Of a stretch of DNA of 41,886 bases, positions 22,894 through 29,413 are shown piece after piece. A program made the position numbers and the translations under genes. Where the stretch lies: positions 1-41,886 of the forward strand of contig CAAGLF010000071.1 in assembly GCA_900770705.1 (NCBI GenBank). Direction: 5' to 3'. The first letter of the stretch is position 1, and every line of letters starts with the position of its first letter. The notes under the pieces are model-generated. The model had not been told where the DNA came from. It ran no database searches and worked only from the letters and a program-made list of their open reading frames with translations. The DNA comes from Bacteroidaceae bacterium. Lineage in GTDB: Bacteria; Bacteroidota; Bacteroidia; Bacteroidales; Bacteroidaceae.

Positions 22894-24390
22894 TTATTTT
22901 CTGAATTTGTTGATACAGTCGATGTACGCCTCGACACTGGCGCTTATGATGTCGGTATTGGCTCCGAAGCCGTAGTAGACGGCGCCTTCGTGCTCCACTT
23001 GCATGTGTACTTTGCCGACATCGTTGGATCCGCGGTTGATACTTTGGATAGTGAACTCCTTCAACACCATTTTCCGGCGGATAATGCTCTTTACGGCGTT
23101 GATGGCTGCGTCGACGGGGCCGTTGCCCTCGGCTGCTGCCGAGAATTTCTCTCCGGCCACGTCGAGCGTAATCGCTGCCACGGGCCGCACGCCGTGTCCG
23201 CCCGTCACTTGCAGATAGTCCAGCTTGATGTGGTGCGCATTGGCGCGTTCGGAGCCGGCCAGGACGAGGATGTCGTCGTCCGTGACTTCCTTTTTCTTGT
23301 CCGCAAGCCGGAGAAACTGTTCGTAGATGGCGTCGAGCTTTTCGTCTGTCAGCGTGATGCCGAGCACTTCCAGCCGGTGTTTGAGCGCGGCGTGGCCTGA
23401 GCGGGCGGTGAGTATGATGGAGTTGTCGTCGATACCTACGTCTTTGGGATTGATGATCTCGTAGGTTTCTACATTTTTTAGCACGCCGTCCTGGTGTATG
23501 CCCGAGGAATGTGCGAAGGCGTTGCGTCCCACGATGGCCTTGTTCGGCTGTACGGGCATATTCATCAGCGAGGAGACCATCCGGCTGGTAGAGGAAATTT
23601 TCTGGGTGTTGATGTTAGTGGTGAGATTGAGGTCGTGATGGCATTTCAGTATCATAGCCACTTCCTCTTCCGACGTGTTGCCGGCGCGCTCACCTATGCC
23701 GTTGATGGTCACTTCTACCTGTCTTGCACCGTTTATCACGCCTTCGAGGGTGCAGGCTGTGGCCATACCGAGGTCGTTGTGGCAGTGGGTGGAGATAATG
23801 GCGCGGTCGATGCCGTCCACGTGTTCCATCAAATACTTTATCTTGTCGCCGTATTCCCGCGGCAGGCAGTAGCCCGTTGTGTCGGGAATGTTGACAACGG
23901 TTGCTCCCGCCTTGATAACGGCTTCTACCACGCGTGACAGGTATTCATTGTCGGTGCGGCCGGCATCTTCTGCATAGAACTCCACGTCTTCGACATAGCG
24001 CTTGGCGTATTTCACGGCGGCTACGGCACGTTCGATGATTTCTTCGCGAGTGGAGTTGAACTTGTATCGTATGTGCGGGTCGCTCGTGCCAATGCCGGTG
24101 TGTATGCGTTTCCGCTTGGCGTAGGCCAGCGCTTCGGCTGCGCAGTCGATGTCCTTCTCAACCGCACGGGTGAGGGCGCAAATCGTGGGCCACGTTACAG
24201 CCTTCGATATCTCGATGACCGAGTTGAAATCTCCCGGACTGCTGATGGGGAAGCCCGCTTCGATAATGTCTACACCGAGTGCCTCGAGCTGCTTGGCCAC
24301 TTGTATTTTTTCCACAGTGTTCAGTTGGCAGCCCGGCACCTGCTCTCCGTCGCGTAAGGTGGTGTCGAAAATATATAGTCTGTCGCTCAT
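22894..24390 (-). CDS. leuA: 2-isopropylmalate synthase
   Basis: A 498-residue enzyme joining acetyl-CoA and 2-oxoisovalerate, the committed step of leucine synthesis. IFDTTLRDGEQVPGCQL is the conserved N-terminal signature, ISTHCHNDLGMATA supplies the metal-binding histidines, and INGIGERAGNTSEEEV is the substrate loop. A C-terminal LeuA regulatory domain (from about residue 385) is where leucine feedback is sensed in the family. The ATG at 24390 lies about 100 bp downstream of a good promoter. The 5' leader has no run of Leu codons. It heads the unit leuA, membrane protein, leuC, leuD, LeuA/CimA-like. Confidence 0.95.
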   Translation of the reverse strand: MSDRLYIFDTTLRDGEQVPGCQLNTVEKIQVAKQLEALGVDIIEAGFPISSPGDFNSVIEISKAVTWPTICALTRAVEKDIDCAAEALAYAKRKRIHTGIGTSDPHIRYKFNSTREEIIERAVAAVKYAKRYVEDVEFYAEDAGRTDNEYLSRVVEAVIKAGATVVNIPDTTGYCLPREYGDKIKYLMEHVDGIDRAIISTHCHNDLGMATACTLEGVINGARQVEVTINGIGERAGNTSEEEVAMILKCHHDLNLTTNINTQKISSTSRMVSSLMNMPVQPNKAIVGRNAFAHSSGIHQDGVLKNVETYEIINPKDVGIDDNSIILTARSGHAALKHRLEVLGITLTDEKLDAIYEQFLRLADKKKEVTDDDILVLAGSERANAHHIKLDYLQVTGGHGVRPVAAITLDVAGEKFSAAAEGNGPVDAAINAVKSIIRRKMVLKEFTIQSINRGSNDVGKVHMQVEHEGAVYYGFGANTDIISASVEAYIDCINKFRK

Positions 24391-24494
24391 AGTCGTTGGA
24401 TTTAGATGGATGGTAATGCCGCTGTCGGCAGAAGTGGGGAGTACCGTGTGGTCAGGTTTGTTAAGTCTGTTACCTGTTGGGTGGCATAGGTTTG

Positions 24495-24525
24495 CAAAAG
24501 TATGAAAGATTATTCGAATATCCAA
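24495..24525 (-). promoter_or_regulatory. leuA operon promoter
   Basis: On the minus strand TTG (24525-24523) is followed after 20 bp by TACTTTTG (24502-24495), matching the Bacteroidetes -33/-7 pattern. It leaves a leader of roughly 100 nt before leuA, containing a short TGCCG-ACAG-CGGCA hairpin but no terminator. Confidence 0.72.
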
Positions 24526-24653
24526 CTGTTTGTGTGTTGAAAATGCCCTTTTTGCTTACTTTTTGTCTGTATGGGGTAATGCGGCGCGAGGCAGGCCGAG
24601 GTTGTGCCTGCGTCTTCCGCGGGTGGAAAAATGCCTGCGAAGAAGGGCGAAAC

Positions 24654-24716
24654 TTCTGCGGCAGAAAATAAAATTATCTCGGCGGAAAATAAAATTACAA
24701 GGCCCGAAGAAAAAAC
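24654..24716. repeat. 21-bp-period repeat array (f), 3 units
   Basis: Units start at 24654, 24675 and 24696, exactly 21 bp apart. The first contains the dyad TTCTGCGGCAGAA, and the first two share a trailing AAAATAAAAT. It lies in the 302-bp gap (24526-24827) between the leuA promoter and the leuB terminator; nothing else is seen in that gap. Confidence 0.65.
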
Positions 24717-24735
24717 TTCCGGCCAGCTACGAAAA

Positions 24736-24775
24736 CAGTTCCCCGGCCTTGCGTTGCTCCAAGGCCGGGGAACTG
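24736..24775 (-). terminator. Terminator downstream of leuB
   Basis: A perfect 15-bp stem, 24736-24750 against 24761-24775 (AGTTCCCCGGCCTT core), with a 10-nt loop. Read on the minus strand it is followed by TTTTCG. It lies 52 bp after the leuB stop and would separate leuB from the leuA unit. Confidence 0.7.
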
Positions 24776-24827
24776 CTGCTTTCAAGGGGAGAACCGGCGG
24801 TATTCCGCCGTCGGCGGGGAATGCGGG

Positions 24828-25892
24828 TCAGTCGTTGGCTTCCAGCCAGCGTACGATCCATTCGCCCACCTCGCGCGTGCCGTATTTCTCGCCGCCTTCC
24901 ACCTGTATTTCCGGCGTACGTACGTGGGCGTCGAGGGAGGCATCGACGGCGCGGCGCACCAGGTCGCCCTCCTGCTGCAGACCGAAGTGTTCCAGCAGCA
25001 TTGCGGCGGACAGGATCTGCGCCAACGGGTTGGCGATGTTCAGGCCGGCGGCTTGCGGCCAGGAGCCGTGGATGGGTTCAAACACGGGGGTGCTCTCTCC
25101 CGTCGAAGCCGAAGGCAGAATTCCCATTGAGCCGGTAATGCAGGAGCCCTCGTCGGTCAGAATATCTCCGAAAGTGTTCTCCGTGACGAGTACATCGAAG
25201 AATCTGGGGTCTTGGATCATTCGCATAGCGGCGTTGTCAACGTACATATAGTCGGTCTCGACGTCTGGATATTCGGCGGCGATCTTCTGGGCTACGTTTC
25301 TCCACAATCTGCTGGAGGCCAAAACATTCGCCTTGTCCACCACGGTGACGTGGTGGCGGCGTCGGCGGGCATAGTCGTAGGCTACGCGCAGTATTCTTTC
25401 CACTTCGGGGCGCGTATAGGCACAGGTGTCGTACGCCTGTTCGGTGCCCTCGAGCTTTTCGCCGAAGTACATTCCTCCCGTGAGCTCGCGAATGCACAGA
25501 AAGTCGGCTCCGCGCACAATATCGTCCTTCAAGGGCGACTTGTGGACGAGGCAGTCGAATGTCTGGACGGGGCGGATGTTGGCGTAGAGCCCCAGTTTTT
25601 TCCGCATGGCCAGCAAGCCCTGTTCGGGGCGAACCTTGGCGGTCGGGTCGTTGTCGAATTTGGGATGACCTACGGAAGAGAAGAACACGGCGTCGCTCTT
25701 CTTGCAAATCTCAAAGGTCTCCTCGGGAAAAGGATCGCCCACCGCGTCGATGGCGGCGGCTCCGCAGAGCGCGGATTGGAAAGAAAACTCATGACCGTAC
25801 TTCCTGGCCACTGCCTTGAGGACATTGACGCCCTGTACGGATATTTCCGGTCCGATACCGTCGCCCGGAAGAACAGCAATGCTTAGTTTCAT
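24828..25892 (-). CDS. leuB: 3-isopropylmalate dehydrogenase
   Basis: A 354-residue NAD-dependent decarboxylating dehydrogenase of the isocitrate/isopropylmalate family. IAVLPGDGIGPEI opens the protein, VDKANVLASSRLWR and YMYVDNAAMRMI contain the substrate-binding Lys and Asp, and TENTFGDILTDEGSCITGSMGILPSAS is the metal and NAD-binding block. It makes 4-methyl-2-oxopentanoate. The start MKLSIAVLPGDG at 25892 is clear, though the frame remains open far upstream through rsmD. Unlike the other leu genes here it lies behind rsmD (26 bp gap) and ends in its own terminator, so it may be transcribed with the DUF4250-VanZ-DUF3822-rsmD group. Confidence 0.95.
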   Translation of the reverse strand: MKLSIAVLPGDGIGPEISVQGVNVLKAVARKYGHEFSFQSALCGAAAIDAVGDPFPEETFEICKKSDAVFFSSVGHPKFDNDPTAKVRPEQGLLAMRKKLGLYANIRPVQTFDCLVHKSPLKDDIVRGADFLCIRELTGGMYFGEKLEGTEQAYDTCAYTRPEVERILRVAYDYARRRRHHVTVVDKANVLASSRLWRNVAQKIAAEYPDVETDYMYVDNAAMRMIQDPRFFDVLVTENTFGDILTDEGSCITGSMGILPSASTGESTPVFEPIHGSWPQAAGLNIANPLAQILSAAMLLEHFGLQQEGDLVRRAVDASLDAHVRTPEIQVEGGEKYGTREVGEWIVRWLEAND

Positions 25893-25918
25893 TTTTTTTG
25901 TATCGTGTTGGTTGTTGA

Positions 25919-26488
25919 TTATTCTGTGGAGGAAGCTGCCTCTTCCGGGTTGCCCGGCTGGCGGAAGAGGGAGAAATTCACGCTTCCGTAGGCCCTGTGT
26001 TCCAGAAAGTCGGGGTGCGTCTCGAAAGCGTGCGTCTTGCCGTGTTCGAGCACGAAGATACCGCCCGGTCTGAGCAACTTGCTCTTCATTACGCGGTCGG
26101 GCAGTTCGGGTAGTTCGGGTAGCGCATACGGCGGATCGGCGAAAACGAAGTCGAAAGCCTCGCCGGCACGTGCAATGAAGCGGAGCGCGTCGCCTTGTAC
26201 GGGTATGGCGGCGCGGTCGGCCAGGGTTTTCAGACATGAGACGATGAAAGAGAAATGCTGGCGGTCCTTTTCGACCACTACGACCGACTTGCAGCCGCGC
26301 GAGAGCAGTTCGAGGGTGATGCTGCCCGTACCTCCGAAGAGATCGAGGGCGCGTGTCTCTTCGAAATCCACGTAGGCGCGTAGCACATTGAACAGGTTTT
26401 CTTTCGCGAAGTCGGTGGTAGGCCGTGCCTTGAAGCTGCGGGGTACGTCGAAGTGCCGGCCTTTGTATTTTCCGGTGATGATGCGCAT
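25919..26488 (-). CDS. rsmD: 16S rRNA (guanine-966-N2)-methyltransferase
   Basis: A 189-residue class I methyltransferase. MRIITGKYKGRHFDVP with RPTTDFAKENLFNVL is the typical RsmD N-terminus, LDLFGGTGSITLE (residues 49-60) is the AdoMet-binding motif, and FADPPY (residues 116-121) is the catalytic DPPY motif for amino-group methylation. It methylates guanine 966 of 16S rRNA during 30S assembly. It begins 5 bp after the DUF3822 stop, an arrangement usual in Bacteroidetes, and is followed by leuB after 26 bp. Confidence 0.93.
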   Translation of the reverse strand: MRIITGKYKGRHFDVPRSFKARPTTDFAKENLFNVLRAYVDFEETRALDLFGGTGSITLELLSRGCKSVVVVEKDRQHFSFIVSCLKTLADRAAIPVQGDALRFIARAGEAFDFVFADPPYALPELPELPDRVMKSKLLRPGGIFVLEHGKTHAFETHPDFLEHRAYGSVNFSLFRQPGNPEEAASSTE

Positions 26489-26493
26489 GGTTT

Positions 26494-27315
26494 TCAGCGG
26501 GATATGTCGAGTAGCAGGGCCGTCAGGTCGTAGGGTACGCCCTGTCGTGTGGCTACGGGATGGCGGTTGTATTCCGCCCCGGGGTTGATGGGAAAGACGC
26601 TGGGCGTGTATTTCTTCATTTCCGTGATGACATTGTGGCGTTCTTCCGTGCCGCCAGCCACGAAGATGGCGTCGCGTTCGGGGTCGGCCGCCACTTGTCG
26701 TGCCAGATTCAGGATATAATAGGCGGCGTCGGTCGAGGCGTGGACGACGAAGGTGTTCTGCGTGAGCAGGTGCCTGTCTTCGAAGATGGCGATGTCGAGC
26801 GTATCCTCGTGCACGTAGGCAAAGAGGCTTTTCCGCGTGCCGGCTTCTGCCTTGTGGGCGAAATGCTTGAGTATGGCGGTCTGGTGGGACACGTAGCGCA
26901 CGTTGGGGAAAGCGTCCTCAAGGGTATGGCATGTTTGTTCGGGCAGCGCGAAGATCAGCACGCAGTTGGCCGGCTTCAGCACGTCGTAGAAAATGCGTCG
27001 CCTGGTGGAAGATGGAAACAGGTAGTTGTAGAAGGTGGCGCAGTCCTCTTCCTGAAACTCCGCCAGGGGTACGGGCGTCACCGGACCGACCGCGATGACT
27101 GTCGTGGCGGCGATAGACTGCTGTGTCACGACGGGGTCGGAGAGGCAGGCGTCGCGCAAGTTGAGCGTAAGCGATGTGCGCGCCTGAAAGGGGAAGTAGG
27201 AAAATGTGAAGCGCTCGGCCTGTGCCCCGTCGTAGCGGGCGAAGCTGAAACTGGATTCGGCCAGACGGAGATACAGGCGGGAACCTGCGGCGGGGGACTG
27301 GGTGGCAGATGGCAT
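26494..27315 (-). CDS. DUF3822 family protein
   Basis: A 273-residue protein matching the Bacteroidetes-specific DUF3822 family in length and layout. This family has an actin-like/ASKHA-type appearance: SRLYLRLAESSFSFARYDG near the start, and KSLFAYVHEDTLDIAIFEDRHLLTQNTFVVHASTDAAYYILNLARQ and IFVAGGTEER in the second half. No function is established. The ATG at 27315 (MPSATQSPAAG) was chosen by homology. It is located directly before rsmD (5 bp), a recurrent neighbour pair, which hints at a housekeeping role. Confidence 0.78.
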   Translation of the reverse strand: MPSATQSPAAGSRLYLRLAESSFSFARYDGAQAERFTFSYFPFQARTSLTLNLRDACLSDPVVTQQSIAATTVIAVGPVTPVPLAEFQEEDCATFYNYLFPSSTRRRIFYDVLKPANCVLIFALPEQTCHTLEDAFPNVRYVSHQTAILKHFAHKAEAGTRKSLFAYVHEDTLDIAIFEDRHLLTQNTFVVHASTDAAYYILNLARQVAADPERDAIFVAGGTEERHNVITEMKKYTPSVFPINPGAEYNRHPVATRQGVPYDLTALLLDISR

Positions 27316-27370
27316 CCGGAAGGGGGAGTTAGTGGTGGGTATTGGGGGAGAATAGTGGCGGGGCGGTGCG

Positions 27371-27772
27371 TCAGGACGGGCTGGCAGTGCCCTTTTTACG
27401 GATGAAGCGGGGATAAACGAAGAGGCCGAAGGCGGCTGCCAGCAGTGTGCCCGCGGCATTGGCCACTACGTCCCAGGGGTCGGCTCCGCGGAAGTCGGTC
27501 AGTGCGCCTTGCAGCACTTCTATCAGTGCGCTCATCGCGATGGGGAGTGCTACTGCCCCGACGGACAGCCGCAGGGGCGAGATAGTGGCGTGGCTCCTGC
27601 GGTATTCTATCCACAGCAGGCCGCATGTGCCGGCGTACATCAGCACGTGGGCCACCTTGTCCCAGCCCAAGGGGTTGTAGCCGAGGTCGATGGCGGGCGG
27701 ATGGCAGAAGCAAAGCAGCCATATCAGGGCGATACAGCTCCAGGTGAGTGGATAAGTTTTCAGATAATGCAT
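27371..27772 (-). CDS. VanZ-like family membrane protein
   Basis: A 133-residue membrane protein with four hydrophobic helices. The conserved VanZ-like motifs are present: DKVAHVLMYAGTCGLLW (the D-K-xx-H signature), ALIEVLQGALTDFRGADPWDVVANAAGTLLAAAFG (E-xx-Q and D-xx-D-xx-A-N-xx-G). The role of such proteins in Bacteroidetes is unknown; VanZ itself gives low teicoplanin resistance. It starts 3 bp after the DUF4250 stop and ends 55 bp before the DUF3822 start, so it is within the same unit. Confidence 0.82.
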   Translation of the reverse strand: MHYLKTYPLTWSCIALIWLLCFCHPPAIDLGYNPLGWDKVAHVLMYAGTCGLLWIEYRRSHATISPLRLSVGAVALPIAMSALIEVLQGALTDFRGADPWDVVANAAGTLLAAAFGLFVYPRFIRKKGTASPS

Positions 27773-27775
27773 GGT

Positions 27776-27952
27776 TCACCAGAATTTGTTGTGTTCCGCA
27801 CTGTATTCAAAGCCGACAGCGGCCAGTTTGTCCACGATGTGCGCCTTTTCTACGCCGCAGTCCTCGCACAAGTCATCGAGCGAGGCATATTGGTCGCGCA
27901 GTTTCATATTTATCACGCTGAACAGCATCATCGGGTCGTTGGGAAAATCCAT
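27776..27952 (-). CDS. DUF4250 domain protein (58 residues)
   Basis: A very small gene, below common length cut-offs. The ATG is at 27952-27950 and the TGA at 27778-27776. The protein opens MDFPNDPMMLFSVINMKLRD and continues with QYASLDDLCEDCGV, ending in a NKFW tail. This matches the DUF4250 family (PNDPxML, NxKLRDxYxSLxxLCE), which is short in all members and of unknown function. The segment SLDDLCEDCGVEKAHIVDKL looks like a small helix-turn-helix, so DNA binding is possible. It lies 67 bp downstream of a good promoter and is the first gene of the minus-strand unit leading to rsmD and leuB. Confidence 0.8.
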   Translation of the reverse strand: MDFPNDPMMLFSVINMKLRDQYASLDDLCEDCGVEKAHIVDKLAAVGFEYSAEHNKFW

Positions 27953-28025
27953 AGTCGCTATATATAATAAGGTGTGGAGTGCCGAAAGGCGAACGGGGCT
28001 TCCCGAGCGTGCACCCTCCGGCGTG

Positions 28026-28056
28026 CAAAGTTACGCCAAGCAGGCAGAAAGGCAAA
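28026..28056 (-). promoter_or_regulatory. Promoter of the DUF4250-VanZ-DUF3822-rsmD unit
   Basis: On the minus strand a TTTG (28056-28053) is followed after 19 bp by TAACTTTG (28033-28026). Both fit the Bacteroidetes consensus. Confidence 0.65.
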
Positions 28057-28143
28057 ACAAAAAGGGCACGTTTTTCCAAAAAAAAGCCGACAGCCGGCTG
28101 CCGGAATGGCCCGTTCCCGCGACAGTATGCCGCCGCACGCGAA

Positions 28144-28248
28144 ACTTCTGCGGCGATAGGAAAAACTTCCGGGCCGGAAGGAAAAACTTCCGGCCCAGTA
28201 ATTTTTTCTTCCGGCCCGGAAGTATCGCCTTCGAAGTACGGCGGCCGT
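28144..28248. repeat. 21-bp-period repeat array (g), 5 units
   Basis: Units start at 28144, 28165, 28186, 28207 and 28228, exactly 21 bp apart. The second unit contains the perfect dyad CTTCCGG-G-CCGGAAG followed by GAAAAA. It differs from the TTCTGC/GCAGAA core of other arrays at both arms together, so symmetry is kept. It lies between the divergent DUF4250 and pheA-leader promoters. The rest of that gap (28057-28143, 28249-28329) shows nothing. Confidence 0.7.
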
Positions 28249-28329
28249 CCGCCGGCGGGAAAGGAGGCTGGCGGTGGGGCTGGAAGATGAAAAAACTTCC
28301 ATCGGAATGTTGATTTTTGTTGCAAAATG

Positions 28330-28360
28330 TTTGCAGGAAAAGGATTTATTGTTACTTTTG
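28330..28360 (+). promoter_or_regulatory. Promoter of the pheA attenuator and aromatic operon
   Basis: TTTG (28330-28333) and TACTTTTG (28353-28360) are separated by 19 bp, a close match to the Bacteroidetes promoter. It lies 30 bp before the leader peptide start and about 180 bp before pheA. Confidence 0.78.
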
Positions 28361-28390
28361 CCGCCGTAAGAAAACAATCCGGTACATCCG

Positions 28391-28480
28391 ATGACTGCCA
28401 ACAGCCGTAGCTTTTACTTTTTTTACTACTTTTACTTTGCCGACGGGGTGAAGCGGGAAGTCGTATGCCGGACAGAATAG
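28391..28480 (+). CDS. Phe/Tyr leader peptide of the aromatic amino acid operon
   Basis: A 29-codon open frame with ATG at 28391 and TAG at 28478. After MTANSRS come nine consecutive aromatic codons, FYFFYYFYF (28412-28438): five Phe, all TTT, and four Tyr, all TAC. A run of the two end products of the operon just downstream of its promoter and just upstream of a terminator is the hallmark of a ribosome-stalling leader peptide, comparable to PheL in enterobacteria. The downstream genes make both Phe (pheA) and Tyr (tyrA), which matches the mixed run. The all-TTT usage for Phe is notable in a GC-rich genome. No homologue is claimed; the identification rests on composition, position and the hairpins that follow. 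Confidence 0.82.
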   Translation: MTANSRSFYFFYYFYFADGVKREVVCRTE

Positions 28481-28530
28481 GAACGAACACAACGAAACAA
28501 TCCCGCCTCCCCATAGGATGCGGGATTTTT
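28445..28530 (+). promoter_or_regulatory. Transcription attenuator upstream of pheA
   Basis: The terminator stem is AATCCCGC (28499-28506) with GCGGGATT (28520-28527), loop 13 nt, running into TTTTT (28526-28530). A competing segment in the leader coding region, GGGG (28445-28448) and GCGGGA (28453-28458), is complementary to TCCCGC (28501-28506) and CCCC (28509-28512) and could form an antiterminator. An upstream segment (28378-28387) can pair with 28463-28472. A ribosome stalled on the Phe/Tyr run would free 28453-28458 to block the terminator; this mechanism is inferred. pheA starts at 28544. Confidence 0.75.
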
Positions 28531-28543
28531 CATATCAGACACT

Positions 28544-29371
28544 ATGAAGACAGTAGCCATACAGGGCATTAAGGGCTCGTTTCACGACATTGCTGCCCAC
28601 GAGTATTTCGCCGAACCTATTGAACTGATATGCTGCAGTACGTTCGAGGAACTCTTTGCCGCGATGAAGGCCGACGAGCGGGTGCTGGGCTTGATGGCAA
28701 TAGAGAACACCATTGCCGGAAGTCTGCTGCATAATTACGAACTGCTGCGCCAGAGCGGCGTGACGGTGGTGGGAGAGCACAAACTGCACATAGAGCACAG
28801 CCTGATGTGTCTGCCCGACGACGACCCGGCCACACTGACCGAGGTGAACAGCCATCCTGTGGCCCTGGCGCAGTGCCGCGGATACCTCGAGCGACATCCC
28901 GGGCTGAAAATCGTGGAGGCCGACGACACGGCTGGCTCCGCCGAGATGATCAGCCGCCTGCAACTGCACGGGCACGCCGCCATCTGCCACGCCGGTGCCG
29001 CTCCCCTCTACGGAATGAAGGTGGTGGAAAACAGCATTGAGGACAACAAGCACAACTATACCCGCTTCCTCGTGTTGGCCGACGCCTGGAGTGCCGAGAA
29101 GTACCGCGACGTGCACCACACCGACAAGAGTTCCATCGTCTTCACCCTGCCGCACGAAGAAGGAAGCCTGTCGCAGGTGCTCAGTATATTCAGCTTCTAC
29201 AAGATAAATCTGACGAAGATACAAAGCCTGCCCATCATCGGCCGCGAATGGCAGTACCTCTTCTATGTAGACGTCAGCTACGACGACTACCTGCGCTACC
29301 GGCAAAGCATAGATGCCGTGCGGCCGCTCACCAAGGAGCTGAAAATACTCGGAGAATACTGCGGACGCTAA
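28544..29371 (+). CDS. pheA: Prephenate dehydratase
   Basis: A 275-residue monofunctional enzyme converting prephenate to phenylpyruvate in phenylalanine synthesis. The catalytic domain has AIQGIKGSFHDIAAHEYF at the N-terminus and the active-site NYTRFLVL with Thr173-Arg174-Phe175. A C-terminal ACT domain follows from about residue 197: SIVFTLPHEEGSLSQVLSIFSFYKINLTKIQSLPI. The Phe-binding GALV and ESRP motifs of classical PheA read GSLS and QSLP here, so feedback inhibition may differ. There is no fused chorismate mutase; that activity is supplied two genes downstream. It follows the attenuator by 13 nt and heads the aromatic operon, 42 bp before the aminotransferase. Confidence 0.94.
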   Translation: MKTVAIQGIKGSFHDIAAHEYFAEPIELICCSTFEELFAAMKADERVLGLMAIENTIAGSLLHNYELLRQSGVTVVGEHKLHIEHSLMCLPDDDPATLTEVNSHPVALAQCRGYLERHPGLKIVEADDTAGSAEMISRLQLHGHAAICHAGAAPLYGMKVVENSIEDNKHNYTRFLVLADAWSAEKYRDVHHTDKSSIVFTLPHEEGSLSQVLSIFSFYKINLTKIQSLPIIGREWQYLFYVDVSYDDYLRYRQSIDAVRPLTKELKILGEYCGR

Positions 29372-29413
29372 GTGAAAGCCCTCCCTATACATTATATATA
29401 TAGCACATACAGA

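Noticed and set aside
24391..24490. Search for a Leu-rich leader peptide before leuA
   Set aside because: The 5' leader contains only a five-codon frame (MPPNR) without Leu codons and no terminator hairpin, so attenuation like that of pheA is not supported.
28144..28248. Five-unit array considered as a CRISPR or as coding sequence
   Set aside because: There are no unique spacers. Translated frames give only low-complexity repeats without a start signal.
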